Assembly (NCBI GenBank): GCA_944388795.1
Contig: CALXKD010000006.1
Span: 1-56,897 of the forward strand
Direction: 5' to 3'
Length of the DNA stretch: 56,897 nucleotides
DNA from: an uncultured Clostridia bacterium
GTDB taxonomy: Bacteria > Bacillota > Clostridia > TANB77 > CAG-508
Below are positions 1 through 10,800 of the stretch, one piece after another. Within the stretch, counting starts at the first letter, position 1. Every line of letters begins with the position of its first letter. Under the pieces are notes generated by a model. That model saw only the letters and a program-made list of their open reading frames with translations, did not search any database and was not told the origin of the DNA. Both the position numbers and the translations under genes were made by a program.

Positions 1-104
1 AAAGTATCTATAATATTTTTTTGGTTGAGACATTTTCTCAAATGATTTATTAAGACATTATCACAAATGAATCAGAAGGGCTTTTTTTGTGTTTATAAAA
101 ATCC

Positions 105-133
105 TTGAAAAATATGTAAAAATAGTATATAAT
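105..133 (+). promoter_or_regulatory. Sigma-A-type promoter of the ABC-F gene
   Basis: TTGAAA at 105-110 and TATAAT at 128-133 are separated by 17 bases. They lie about 30 bases upstream of the AGGAGG site and the ATG at 164, which fits a short untranslated leader. Positions 1-104 hold no gene that I can support. Confidence 0.65.
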
Positions 134-163
134 ACCAACGATAAAGAAATAGGAGGAGATAAC

Positions 164-1747
164 ATGCTAAGTGCAAATGGAGTGACTGTAAGATTTGGAA
201 AAAGAGTCCTTTTTGAAGATGTTAATATAAACTTTGGAAAAGGAAATTGTTATGGAATTATTGGAGCAAATGGTGCTGGAAAATCAACTTTTCTAAAGGT
301 TTTATCAGGAGAAATAGAACCAAGTAAAGGTGATGTTAGTTTAGATAAGGGAGAAAGACTATCTGTTTTAAAACAAGATCACTTTGCTTTTGAAGAATAT
401 ACGGTTATGGATACTGTATTAATGGGAAATAAAGAATTATATGATATCATGAAGGAAAAAGAAGCTATTTATGCAAAACCAGATTTTTCAGAAGAAGATG
501 GTATGAAGGCAGCCAAATTAGAAGAAAGATTTGCTGAATTAGATGGATGGAATGCAGAATCAGATGCAGCCATTTTATTAAATGACTTAGGAATTATTCC
601 AGATAATCATTATAAATTAATGAAGGAAATTGAAGCAAAAGAAAAAGTAAAAGTGTTATTGGCACAAAGTTTATTTGGAAATCCGGATGTCTTACTATTA
701 GATGAGCCAACAAACGACTTAGATATGAAAAGTATTAACTGGCTACAAGATTTCTTAATGGATTTTGAAAATACAGTGATTGTTGTATCACATGATAGAT
801 ATTTCTTAAATAAAGTATGTACACATATTGCAGATGTTGATTTTGGAAAAATAAAAGTATATCCAGGAAATTATGATTTCTGGTATGAATCAAGTCAATT
901 GGCATTAAAACAAGCAAGAGAGCAAAACAAAAAGAAGGAAGAAAAAATAAAAGAATTACAAGACTTTATCGCCAGATTTAGTGCAAATGCCTCAAAATCA
1001 AAACAAGCAACTTCTAGAAAGAAAACATTAGAGAAGATTGAATTAGAAGAAATTAAACCATCTAATAGAAAATATCCATATGTAGATTTTAAACCAGATA
1101 GAGAACCAGGAAGAGAAATTTTACAAGTAAAAAATATATCTAAAACAATTGATGGTGTAAAATTGCTAGACAACGTTTCATTTGATGTAAAAGAAGGGAA
1201 TAAAATTGCTTTTTTAGCAGATAATGAATTAGCTAAAACAGTGTTATTCCAAATTATAGAAGGAGAAATGCAGCCAGACGAAGGAGAATTGGTATGGGGA
1301 ACAACCATTACAAAATCATATTTCCCTAAGGATAACAACTATTTATTTGAAACAGATGAAAATATAACAGAATGGCTTAGAAAATATTCTAAAGATCCAG
1401 ATGAAACTTATGTAAGAAGCTTTTTAGGAAGAATGTTATTCTCAGGAGATGAAGCATTAAAGCAAGTAAGGGTATTATCTGGTGGAGAAAAGGTAAGATG
1501 TGTATTATCAAAAATGATGTTATCGGGAGCGAACTTCTTAATATTTGATGAGCCAACAAACCATTTAGATATGGAAAGTATTACATCATTAAACGAGGGA
1601 ATGAAACGATTTACAGGAAATATTTTATTTACATCACATGACCATGAATTGACGCAAACCGTTGCCAATAGAATCATTGATATAAAAGAAAATGGAAAAA
1701 TTGTTGATAGAGAAGTAACCTATAATGAGTATTTAGGAGTAGAATAA
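164..1747 (+). CDS. ABC-F family ATPase, YkpA/YbiT-like
   Basis: A soluble protein of 527 residues with two ATP-binding cassettes and no membrane segment, the layout of ABC-F translation factors that act on the ribosome. The first cassette has Walker A GANGAGKS near residue 34 and Walker B LLLDEPTNDLD. A charged linker follows, then the second cassette with signature LSGGEK and FDEPTNHLD. The frame is open from 89, but the ATG at 164 follows AGGAGGAG with good spacing and is preferred. Two ATPase motifs are degenerate: IEAKEK replaces the LSGGQ signature in cassette 1, and ADNELAKT replaces Walker A in cassette 2. Similar degeneracy occurs in the YkpA/YbiT subgroup as I remember it. An antibiotic-resistance role is possible but not indicated. 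Confidence 0.88.
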   Translation: MLSANGVTVRFGKRVLFEDVNINFGKGNCYGIIGANGAGKSTFLKVLSGEIEPSKGDVSLDKGERLSVLKQDHFAFEEYTVMDTVLMGNKELYDIMKEKEAIYAKPDFSEEDGMKAAKLEERFAELDGWNAESDAAILLNDLGIIPDNHYKLMKEIEAKEKVKVLLAQSLFGNPDVLLLDEPTNDLDMKSINWLQDFLMDFENTVIVVSHDRYFLNKVCTHIADVDFGKIKVYPGNYDFWYESSQLALKQAREQNKKKEEKIKELQDFIARFSANASKSKQATSRKKTLEKIELEEIKPSNRKYPYVDFKPDREPGREILQVKNISKTIDGVKLLDNVSFDVKEGNKIAFLADNELAKTVLFQIIEGEMQPDEGELVWGTTITKSYFPKDNNYLFETDENITEWLRKYSKDPDETYVRSFLGRMLFSGDEALKQVRVLSGGEKVRCVLSKMMLSGANFLIFDEPTNHLDMESITSLNEGMKRFTGNILFTSHDHELTQTVANRIIDIKENGKIVDREVTYNEYLGVE

Positions 1748-1809
1748 AAAGGAATTTGGAGGAAAATCCGCTTGTAAAATCTGTTGGATGTAGGAGGAAA
1801 ACTGATTTT

Positions 1810-2295
1810 ATGGAAAGAGTAGATAAGGTAAATTATTATTTAGATATTGCAGAAAGTGTACTAGAGAGGGGAACATGTCTTAGAAATAATTATGGAAGTA
1901 TTATTGTAAAAAATGATGAAATTATTTCTACGGGATATACAGGAGCACCAAGAGGAAGAAAAAATTGTATTGATTTAGGATATTGTACAAGACAAAAATA
2001 TGAAATGCCAAGCGGAAAAGGATATGAAAGGTGTAGGTCTGTACATAGTGAACAAAATGCTATCATTAGTGCTGCGAGAAAAGATATGATAGGTGCTACA
2101 CTGTATTTAGTAGGAATTAATAAACGAAATGGAGAATATGTAAAGGATAATGAGCCATGTTCTTTTTGTAAAAGAATGATTATCAATGCTGGAATTGAAA
2201 AGGTGGTTATGAGAGATACTAAAAAAGAATACAGAGTGCAAGAAGTAGATAATTGGATAAGACAAGATGATACAATTTTTAAAGAGAAAGAATAG
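1810..2295 (+). CDS. dCMP deaminase-like zinc-dependent cytidylate deaminase (ComEB-like)
   Basis: A protein of 161 residues from the ATG at 1810, which follows AGGAGG at 1792-1797 by 12 bases. The frame is open to a TTG at 1756, but that start lacks comparable support. The zinc-deaminase signature is complete: HSEQNA supplies the His ligand and proton-shuttle Glu, and PCSFC the two Cys ligands. The N-terminal part with GYTGAPRG and extra Cys/His residues is typical of dCMP deaminases, which convert dCMP to dUMP for thymidylate synthesis. In Bacillus the comEB product belongs to this family. It lies 62 bases after the ABC-F gene and 15 bases before tex, so all three are probably co-transcribed. 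Confidence 0.85.
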   Translation: MERVDKVNYYLDIAESVLERGTCLRNNYGSIIVKNDEIISTGYTGAPRGRKNCIDLGYCTRQKYEMPSGKGYERCRSVHSEQNAIISAARKDMIGATLYLVGINKRNGEYVKDNEPCSFCKRMIINAGIEKVVMRDTKKEYRVQEVDNWIRQDDTIFKEKE

Positions 2296-2310
2296 AGAAA
2301 GGAAACAAGA

Positions 2311-4494
2311 ATGGATAAAATTATTAATACAATTGCAGAAGAATTAAATATTAGACCAAAACAAGTAGAAGCTACGATAAAATTAATTGATGAGGGAAAT
2401 ACCATTCCCTTTATTGCACGTTATAGAAAAGAAGTAACAGGAGGATTAAGTGACGAAATCCTTAGGGATTTAGGAGAAAGATTAAATTACTTAAGAAATT
2501 TAGAACAAAGAAAAGAAGAAGTCGTAAAATCAATTGATGAACAAGGAAAATTAACAGATGAAATCTTACAAGCAATTGCTATTTGTAAGACATTAGCAGA
2601 GGTAGAAGATATTTATAGACCATATAAACAAAAGAAAAAAACAAGAGCAACAGTTGCAAAGGCAAAAGGTCTAGAGCCATTGGCAAATATCATTATAGAG
2701 CAAAAAGAAACAACACCAATTTTAGAAATTGCAAAAGAATATGTGAATATCGAAACTTTATCAGAAGAGGATAAAAAGAATAAGGATAAAGTGGTTGCAA
2801 CTCCAGAAGATGCTGTACAAGGAGCTTTAGATATTATTGCAGAAGATATTTCAGATAATAGTAAATATAGAAAACAAATCAAAAGAATATGTTATAGAGA
2901 AGCAACCATTCAAACAAAGGCAGCAAAGCCAGAAGAAAAATCAAATTATGAAATGTATTATGAATATCAAGAAGCAATAAAATATATACCAAGTCATAGA
3001 ATCTTGGCAATCAATCGTGGAGAAAAAGAAGATTTTCTAAAAGTAAAGATTGAAAAACCAGAAGATAAGATATTAGCATATATAGAAAAAGATATGATAA
3101 AGGGTGAAACACAATTTACCCAAATGCTAAAAGATACGATTTTAGATAGTTTTAGAAGATTAATTGAACCATCAATTGATAGAGAAATTCGATCAGATTT
3201 AACAGAAAAGGCAGAAGATAAAGCGATTAAAGTATTTGGTAAAAACTCAAAACAACTGCTTTTAGGAGCACCAATCAAAGGAAAAACAGTTATGGGATTT
3301 GACCCAGCTTATAGAACAGGATGTAAAATTGCCGTTATTGATGAAACAGGAAAATTATTAGATTATACAACGGTTTATCCAACAGAGCCTCAAAATGATG
3401 TAGAAGGGGCTAAAAAAGAATTATTAAAATTAATTGACAAAGATAAAGTAGATATGATAGCCATTGGAAATGGAACAGCATCAAGAGAATCAGAAATGTT
3501 TGTAGCAGATATGATAAAAGAAGCTTCAAGGGATGTTCATTATGTCATTGTTAGTGAAGCAGGAGCATCTGTATATTCTGCATCAAAATTAGCTACAGAA
3601 GAATATCCAGATATCAATGTATCTATTAGAGGTGCCATTTCTATTGCCAGACGTTTGCAAGATCCATTAGCAGAATTGGTTAAAATAGATCCAAAGGCTA
3701 TTGGTGTTGGACAATATCAACATGATGTTAATCAAAAGAAATTACAAGAAAGCTTAACAGGTGTGGTAGAAGATAGTGTTAATAAAGTAGGTGTTGATGT
3801 AAACACAGCGACACCATCATTACTTTCATATGTTTCAGGAATTAATAACACCATTGCGAAAAATATTGTAAAATATAGAGATGAAAATGGAAAATTAAAA
3901 AATAGAAAAGAATTATTAAAGGTTCCTAAGCTTGGAAAAGTAGCATTTGAACAATGTGCAGGATTCTTAAGAATCTTAGATGGAGATAATCCATTAGAAG
4001 TTACAGCTGTTCACCCAGAAAGTTATGCAGCAACAGAAAAATTATTAAATCAATTAGGATTTGATAAACAAGATTTAAAGGATAAAGAAAAGCTAGAAGA
4101 ATTAAGAACAAAATTAAAAACAGTTAATGTAGCAGAAATGGCAAAAGAACTAAATATAGGGGAGATGACATTAACAGATATTATTGAAGAATTATCAAAG
4201 CCAGGAAGAGATCCGCGTGAAGATATGCCAAAACCAATTTTAAGAAGTGATGTATTAAAATTAGATGACTTGAGAGAAGGGATGGTGTTAACAGGAACTG
4301 TTAGAAATGTCATTGACTTTGGAGCATTCGTGGATATTGGTGTAAAACATGATGGGCTTGTACATATTTCAGAAATGAGTGATAAATTTATAAAAAATCC
4401 ATCTGATGTGGTTTCTGTAGGAGATATTGTAAAAGTAAAAGTCATTAAAATTGATAAAGAAAGACAAAAAGTAGGACTTTCTATGAAGGTTTAA
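2311..4494 (+). CDS. tex: Tex-family RNA-binding transcriptional accessory protein
   Basis: This 727-residue protein has the full Tex architecture: an N-terminal helical region containing IPFIARYRKE, a YqgF/RNase H-like domain beginning near MGFDPAYRTGCK, helix-hairpin-helix segments around residues 490-570, and a C-terminal S1 RNA-binding domain (GTVRNVIDFGAFVDIGV). Tex proteins bind nucleic acid and influence transcription; their exact role in Firmicutes is unsettled. Length is normal for the family. The ATG follows GAAAGGA and comes 15 bases after the deaminase stop. A strong hairpin terminator follows directly. Confidence 0.95.
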   Translation: MDKIINTIAEELNIRPKQVEATIKLIDEGNTIPFIARYRKEVTGGLSDEILRDLGERLNYLRNLEQRKEEVVKSIDEQGKLTDEILQAIAICKTLAEVEDIYRPYKQKKKTRATVAKAKGLEPLANIIIEQKETTPILEIAKEYVNIETLSEEDKKNKDKVVATPEDAVQGALDIIAEDISDNSKYRKQIKRICYREATIQTKAAKPEEKSNYEMYYEYQEAIKYIPSHRILAINRGEKEDFLKVKIEKPEDKILAYIEKDMIKGETQFTQMLKDTILDSFRRLIEPSIDREIRSDLTEKAEDKAIKVFGKNSKQLLLGAPIKGKTVMGFDPAYRTGCKIAVIDETGKLLDYTTVYPTEPQNDVEGAKKELLKLIDKDKVDMIAIGNGTASRESEMFVADMIKEASRDVHYVIVSEAGASVYSASKLATEEYPDINVSIRGAISIARRLQDPLAELVKIDPKAIGVGQYQHDVNQKKLQESLTGVVEDSVNKVGVDVNTATPSLLSYVSGINNTIAKNIVKYRDENGKLKNRKELLKVPKLGKVAFEQCAGFLRILDGDNPLEVTAVHPESYAATEKLLNQLGFDKQDLKDKEKLEELRTKLKTVNVAEMAKELNIGEMTLTDIIEELSKPGRDPREDMPKPILRSDVLKLDDLREGMVLTGTVRNVIDFGAFVDIGVKHDGLVHISEMSDKFIKNPSDVVSVGDIVKVKVIKIDKERQKVGLSMKV

Positions 4495-4503
4495 GAAAAT
4501 GTT

Positions 4504-4533
4504 AAAAGTTGCCAATTGCTTGGCAACTTTTTC
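4504..4533. terminator. Bidirectional rho-independent terminator
   Basis: A 12-bp stem, AAAAGTTGCCAA paired with TTGGCAACTTTT around loop TTGC, is flanked by A and T runs. It serves tex on the plus strand and the HD-GYP gene, whose stop is at 4533, on the minus strand. Confidence 0.85.
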
Positions 4534-5597
4534 TATCCTTTATATTTTTCTTGGATTTCTTGAATTTCATCAAAATGATTTTTTAATATATCTAAAAATA
4601 AATCATCTAATTCAGGATCAAATTGTGTTCCTTTACATCTTTCAAATTCTGAAATAATTTTATCTAAGCTTAAAGAATCACGGTAAGCTCTTCTAGAAGC
4701 CATAGCATCAAAACTGTCAGCGATTGCGGTTATTCTAGCTAAATAAGGAATGTTATTTCCAGCAAGTTTTCCAGGATATCCAGTTCCATCATATTTTTCA
4801 TGATGATGTTCTACAATTGGTAAAATATCGTTAAATATAGCAGCATTTGATAATATATGGACACCAATATTAGGATGTTGTTTTATTTGAGAATATTCTT
4901 CATCTGTAAGCTTAGAATCTTTCAATAATACACTATCTGGAACTCCTATTTTACCAATATCGTGGAATAATCCACCAATTTCCAAAGTGTGTAGTTCTTC
5001 ATTTGATAAACCTAATTTTTTTCCTATTAAAACAGAATAAGCAGCAACTCTATCAGAATGACCTCTTGTATACATATCTTTTGCTTCAATTGTGTATCGT
5101 AATGTTTTAATAGAATCTAAATAAGCTTGTTCTAATTTTTCATAAGTATCAGATAATTTGTTATTTATTTCTTTGATTTCATTCATTTGTTTGATAGATT
5201 TTATTCCTGATTCAATTAATAAAAGTAATTGATCAAATTTATCTCCTTTTTCACAATAACCTTGGATATCTAATCTTCGAATGGTTTCTAGTGGAGGAGC
5301 TAAATCTTTATGACCTGTAAGTAATAAAATGTATAAATCTTTATTAAATTTTCTAATTTCTTCAACTACTTGATCTCCATGAAAAGGTGTCATGATAAAG
5401 TCTAATACCATTAAATCAAAATGTTCTTCTTTAACTAATCTGATAGCTTCTTGAGGATCAGTAACACCTGTAAAGTCATATCCAGAACGTTTTAAAAATA
5501 TGGATAAAGAATCAACAATACCTTCTTCGTCATCTACAGCAATAATTCTATAAGTATTATTTTCTATATTTTCTGCACCTTGTAAATGCTTTCTCAT
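4533..5597 (-). CDS. Response regulator with HD-GYP output domain (c-di-GMP phosphodiesterase type)
   Basis: A 354-residue RpfG-like protein. An N-terminal receiver domain (about residues 16-135) carries acidic residues D22 and D23, phospho-acceptor D66, T94 and K117. A short coiled linker leads to an HD-GYP domain with HD at 212-213 (HDIGKIGVP) and HHHEKYDGTGYP at 264-275, so the metal and GYP motifs are intact. HD-GYP proteins usually hydrolyse cyclic di-GMP. ATAGGAGG precedes the start. The histidine kinase just upstream on the same strand is the obvious candidate partner, but a hairpin and a separate promoter lie between the two genes, so their levels may be set independently. Confidence 0.9.
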   Translation of the reverse strand: MRKHLQGAENIENNTYRIIAVDDEEGIVDSLSIFLKRSGYDFTGVTDPQEAIRLVKEEHFDLMVLDFIMTPFHGDQVVEEIRKFNKDLYILLLTGHKDLAPPLETIRRLDIQGYCEKGDKFDQLLLLIESGIKSIKQMNEIKEINNKLSDTYEKLEQAYLDSIKTLRYTIEAKDMYTRGHSDRVAAYSVLIGKKLGLSNEELHTLEIGGLFHDIGKIGVPDSVLLKDSKLTDEEYSQIKQHPNIGVHILSNAAIFNDILPIVEHHHEKYDGTGYPGKLAGNNIPYLARITAIADSFDAMASRRAYRDSLSLDKIISEFERCKGTQFDPELDDLFLDILKNHFDEIQEIQEKYKG

Positions 5598-5629
5598 AAT
5601 TTCCTCCTATATTAACCTAATTTTCAACT

Positions 5630-5657
5630 ATTATATAATAAAAAAAATAAAAATCAA
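5630..5657 (-). promoter_or_regulatory. Promoter of the HD-GYP regulator
   Basis: On the minus strand TTGATT (complement of 5652-5657) and TATAAT (complement of 5630-5635) are 16 bases apart and face the HD-GYP gene. The -35 element sits inside the distal arm of the hairpin at 5643-5702, so terminator and promoter overlap. Confidence 0.55.
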
Positions 5658-5702
5658 GTTTTTTTACACGATTTTTAGTGTAATTGCTTGATTTTTATTT
5701 TT
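5643..5702 (-). terminator. Long nested hairpin between kinase and HD-GYP genes
   Basis: Two 16-base arms (5643-5658 and 5687-5702) are perfect complements. Inside them a second stem, TTACAC/GTGTAA, surrounds an 8-base loop. With its A/T-rich flanks it should terminate the NRPS-kinase transcript. It could also be a regulatory cruciform. The remaining intergenic bases up to 5800 show nothing else I can name. Confidence 0.6.
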
Positions 5703-5800
5703 AACGTAACATAAAAAAGTATAGGAAATTTTAAATAAATCTAACTAAGAATACACCAGGATAAAGTATGCATCCTTTACTTAAAATTATGTAAAGTCCT

Positions 5801-7795
5801 TTATAATGGTAGAATAATTGTAAATGTTGTGCCTTTTCCTTCTTCTGATTCAAATGTAATATCACCATTAAAATGAGCTTTTATGGTAGAGTAAGACATA
5901 TACAAACCTAAACCAGTACCATTTTTTCCTTTTGTTGTAATCATTTCTTTAAATAATTTATCTTTTACCTTTTTCGACATTCCACTAGCATAATCTTTAA
6001 CATGAATAAGAACATTATGATCTTTGGTTTCTAAAATTAATTCAATATTTTTGTTTTTCTCCCCGTTATATGCTTGAATAGAATTAGAAATCATATTATT
6101 AATAACTTGTACTAAGCTATTAATATCACCATTTATACTAGTATGTTCATCTGTTCTCATAGAAATATTTAGATAAATAAGTGCATTTTTTAACTCATGC
6201 TTCATTAAAATATTAACTCTTTTTACTAATTCATCAAGTGTAAAGTGGACAGAATCTGCTTCAGATAAAGTTACAGCTTGTCCCTTAACAGCAGTTATAA
6301 TATCTGACATATATTCAGTATAATCTTTAATTTTTGAAATCCATTCTGACATATCTTTTGCAATATCATGGTGGTCTTGAGAGGTAACATCAGGATCATC
6401 AATAGATTCATTATATTCCTTAATTAGGCCATTTAAACCTTCTAATGCTCCAGATATTGACATGATAGGCGTTTTTAAGTTATGAGCAATTCCTCCAATT
6501 AATTGACCAAGTGAGGCTAAACGTTCACTTTCCATCAGGGTTTCTTGACTATTATGTAATTGGTCTACGTAAGTTTTCGTTAATTTCTGAATTTCATTAA
6601 AGGAAGCAGTCAAATCTCCAATTTCGTCATTTGATGTTATAGGAAGATTATTAGCATAAATAACATTTTGTGAATTAGAAATATTTCTCATTCCTTCAAT
6701 AACACTGTCAATATCATTGCTTAAGTCTTTACCAATATAAAGGATAAATAAGCAGTTAATAATAATTAAAAGACCAGCAATTAATATAAATGGAAGGATA
6801 AAAGAATTAGCAAATACAAAGTATCGAATTCCAACATAACATTCTCCCATATTTGTATTTATTTTTATTAATGCACCTTCTATATTTTGACCATAATATT
6901 CATAAGTATAACCTTCTGTTTCATCATAAAAATTTAGTGTATAGTTTATAAAGAAATCATTTAGCTTTTTTGGAGAATAATAAATTTCACCAGTAGAAGC
7001 AGACATGATTAATGCATGATCTCCTTCAGATTTAAATTCTATAGAGTTTAAAATGTTTTCTACATCTGAAATATCATATACTGTAGTTTCATTAAAATGA
7101 GATAATAATTCTTGTCTATAGAAATGATATAGTAATTCTCCTTTTTCTTTTGTCATTAAAGACATAGAAATTAGTAAGATTAAGACAAAAGAATATAAGA
7201 ATAAAGGTAATATTTGTATTAATAATTTATTGTATAAAGGTAAACGAATACCTGTAACTTCATTTTTTGCCAATTCCGCTGTAGCAATTAATCTATTTGA
7301 AAAGAATTTCTTGCTAAGCATATAAGAAAAAATAGCAAAAACAGCAGAGAAAGAAAATACAACAGTGGTGATTCTTAAAACTAATTCTGCTTCTGTATTA
7401 AATGCAAATAATAAAATGGCAATGATAATAGAAGGTACAAATAATTCTAATAAAAGCATTAGATAAGGATAATTGAAGGATTTTTTTCTTAATTTTTTAA
7501 TATATTCTTTAGGCGGATTTTTTAGTTTATCATCAGATAAAGATAATTTACTATATATGACTCTCAAAGCAATATATAATAAAATCAATAAAATAGAGAT
7601 AATGATGATAAACTGAGTGGTATATTTTATACCAACAATTTCTATCTGAAAATTATTATCAATAGAATTTGGTGGATAATTTAAAACAAAAGGCAGTACA
7701 AAATATAAAACTGCTGCAATCATAGCAAATATTAAAGTGTTAACAAATGCTAATTTTTTTTCATTATCAATATTAAAAATTTTAATAGATTTCAT
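5801..7795 (-). CDS. Membrane sensor histidine kinase, six-TM, HAMP-like linker
   Basis: A 664-residue sensor kinase. Four predicted membrane helices lie in residues 15-165. A fifth near 190-215 and a sixth near 333-358 bracket an extracytoplasmic segment of about 110 residues. A HAMP-like stretch (NDEIGDLTASFNEI) leads to the H-box GGIAHNLKTPIMS with its phospho-acceptor His. The ATPase domain has an N-box (NNMISNSIQAY), DYASGM and GTGLGLYMS. The sensor segment matches no domain I recognise. Only 13 bases separate its ATG from the NRPS stop, and its Shine-Dalgarno TTAGGAGG overlaps that stop, so the two are translationally linked. Probable partner: the HD-GYP regulator downstream. Ligand unknown; sensing the NRPS product is inference only. 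Confidence 0.88.
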   Translation of the reverse strand: MKSIKIFNIDNEKKLAFVNTLIFAMIAAVLYFVLPFVLNYPPNSIDNNFQIEIVGIKYTTQFIIIISILLILLYIALRVIYSKLSLSDDKLKNPPKEYIKKLRKKSFNYPYLMLLLELFVPSIIIAILLFAFNTEAELVLRITTVVFSFSAVFAIFSYMLSKKFFSNRLIATAELAKNEVTGIRLPLYNKLLIQILPLFLYSFVLILLISMSLMTKEKGELLYHFYRQELLSHFNETTVYDISDVENILNSIEFKSEGDHALIMSASTGEIYYSPKKLNDFFINYTLNFYDETEGYTYEYYGQNIEGALIKINTNMGECYVGIRYFVFANSFILPFILIAGLLIIINCLFILYIGKDLSNDIDSVIEGMRNISNSQNVIYANNLPITSNDEIGDLTASFNEIQKLTKTYVDQLHNSQETLMESERLASLGQLIGGIAHNLKTPIMSISGALEGLNGLIKEYNESIDDPDVTSQDHHDIAKDMSEWISKIKDYTEYMSDIITAVKGQAVTLSEADSVHFTLDELVKRVNILMKHELKNALIYLNISMRTDEHTSINGDINSLVQVINNMISNSIQAYNGEKNKNIELILETKDHNVLIHVKDYASGMSKKVKDKLFKEMITTKGKNGTGLGLYMSYSTIKAHFNGDITFESEEGKGTTFTIILPL

Positions 7796-7808
7796 CTTAG
7801 GTTTCCTC

Positions 7809-10800
7809 CTAACTATGTTTTTCTTTTAGGTAAGCTATAATTTTATGAATATATTCTGTTGTTATATTTGGCCAATCCAGGTTTAAGGTATTTAAGACAG
7901 CTAAGGTTTTTTCATTATGAAAGGTAATAACATTTTTGCTGTTTATATTTCGTATATAGGCAGTAATACCAAAATAATTAGATTTTGCATTAGACAAAGC
8001 ATGTTTAAACTCATTTATTGATGCTGCTTTTATAGAAACACCACAATCTGTCAGCATAGTTAATAATTGATCACCTGAAACATAATGATTATTGTATAAA
8101 TGATATATTTCTAAATTATGTTGTTGCTGTTGCATTAATTGAACAATAAAGTTTGCACAAATATCTACAGGTGAAAATTCAAAATTAAACTGAAAAAGTT
8201 CCTTTGGAAAAATCCCTAAATTAATAAAGGCATCTAATCTATTCAAAAAGGCATTATCAGCAAAATTTTCTTGAAAACCACCATCATCATAGCGATTAGT
8301 AATTGTACCCAATCTATAAATACTAGCTATAATATCTTCGTTTTTACAGGCCTCAATAATTGCTTTTTCTGCTTCAAATTTACTTCTTACATATACATTT
8401 TCACGGAAAGATTGCCCTATATATAAATCATCTTCTGTAAAATTAGCAGAAGGTGTTTTGACAAGTCCATGTCCAGATACAGACATTGTGGAAATGTAAT
8501 GTAAAGGAATATGAAATTCCTTACAAAAAGCAATGATTTTTTGTGTAGAGGTTACATTTGTTTTATTAAATAGTTCATAATTTCCATAATGTTTTACTAA
8601 AGCAGCTGTATCAATCACGCAATTACACTTATTTCCCAAGTGATTGTATAATTCGGTATCTAATCCAAATTGGTCATCTAATATATTACCTTCTATAACT
8701 TTAATTCTATATAAATATGGCTCTATATCCAATTTAGGAAAATAGAATTTAAACTTTTTAATTAACCTTGATAAAGGATTTATAGAATCTTTTTTTCTTA
8801 TAATACAAAATACTTTACTATGTGTTGTGGTTAATAAATAGTATAAGATATGCATTCCTAAGAAACCAGTGGCTCCAAAAAGAACAATGCTCTTGATATG
8901 AAAAGAAATATCAATTGTTTTTTTGATTTCCTTTATAATAGGCATTTTTTCAAGAAAAGCAGAGGTTTCATTTGGTTGATCCACTAAAAGAAAATCAGCA
9001 AGCTTTCGGATGGTTGGATATTCATAAAAGTTTTGTGTATTTGTTGAAATTCCTTTATTATATAATAAAGATTGTACCTTTATTAGGAAAAGAGAATCCA
9101 CATAATAATCAAAGAAATTATCTTCTACACTAATAGGAGATTTTAGCTCTAATAAGTTAGTAAATAATTCTTGTAATGTTTCCTCTAAAGTATTTTGTGG
9201 TTTAACATATTTTGTACGACTCCTTTTTGGTAAAGGAAGTGCTGATTTATCTATTTTTCCATTAATTGTCAAAGGTAGCTTGTCTAATCTAATAAAATAG
9301 TTGGGTATCATGTAACTAGGTAGATCCTTTTTCAAAAAGTCAGATAAATTTTCGATTTCCTCATCTGCTACATAATAAGCACAAAGTAATTTATGTTTAT
9401 TAATTTCAATTAAGGAAGCATATACATCTTTAATAGATGGATGTGTTAATAAAATAGATTGAATTTCTCCTAATTCAATTCTATAGCCATTTAATTTAAC
9501 TTGAAAGTCGCTACGCCCTAAATATTCCATGACGCCATTAGGATGTAATATAGCAAGATCACCAGTTTTATATAGTTTAGATTCTGGATAAAAAGGATTA
9601 TCCAAAAATCTTTCTGTAGTTTTTTTATTATCTGTATAGCCTAAAGCTAAACCATCACCACTAATATACATTTCTCCAATACTACCTAAAGGAACCAATT
9701 CTAAGTCATTATTTAAAATTAGAATTTGTGTATGGTCAATAGGATAACCAATTGGAACAGAGGTATATGTATCATTTGCATTATATTCATAAATCATACA
9801 ACCAACAGTTGCTTCAGTTGGTCCATATTCATTATAAATATGGATAGGATGAGAAAATAGAGAAGTGATTTTTTCACACATTTCTTTTGTTAAAATATCT
9901 CCACCCAAAATAAATTTACATACAATGCTATTACTTAAATCAAGATCTTGTAATAAAGTAAAATGTCCAGGTGTTAGTTTTATAATTTGAACTTTATTAT
10001 CTGTAATAATATCTTTTAAAAGTAATTCCGCATTATCATTTTGATATATATATATTGTATTTCCTGAGCATAAAGGTGTATAAATAGAAGTTACAGTTAA
10101 GTCAAATGCAACAGAAGAAAATAATGGGAAATTTGTTTCTTCTCCATGCACATATTGTTTAATTGCCCAACGAATATAATTGCTTAAACTTTTATGACAA
10201 ATTTTAACACCTTTTGGTTTTCCTGTTGATCCAGAGGTATATATAATATATGCTAAATCTTCTTCTTTTAAATCATAATCAAAATTCTCTATAGAATCAT
10301 TTAAAGAAGGATAAGTATTTAAATCAATCCTTAAAACCATATTTTTATCTAAATGAATAGAAGATAATGCCTTTGGATGTGTTAATACACATTTTGCCTT
10401 ACTATTATTGACAATATATTCAATTCTCTCATCAGGGTAATTTATATCAATTGGGATATAGCAAACTCCCAATTTTTGTGTAGCCAAAATACTAGCAACA
10501 AATTCAATAGAATCTGAAAATGCTAAACAAACAATATCACCAGCTTGTATAGAATGCTTTTTTAAGGTTAAGGCAATTAAATTAGCTAAATTATTTAAAG
10601 ATTTATATGTAAGAGCTGTATTCTTATACGAAATGGCTAACTTATTTGGTGTATTCTTTACTTGTTTTTTAAACAAATCATAAACAGAAACAAATGAATT
10701 TGTAGAAGCAGTTTTTTTGTTATATGTTTCTAAAATATAAGATTTTTCTTTAGAAGAAACAATTTCGAGCTCCTTAATTTTTAATGTCGGATTAGATATG

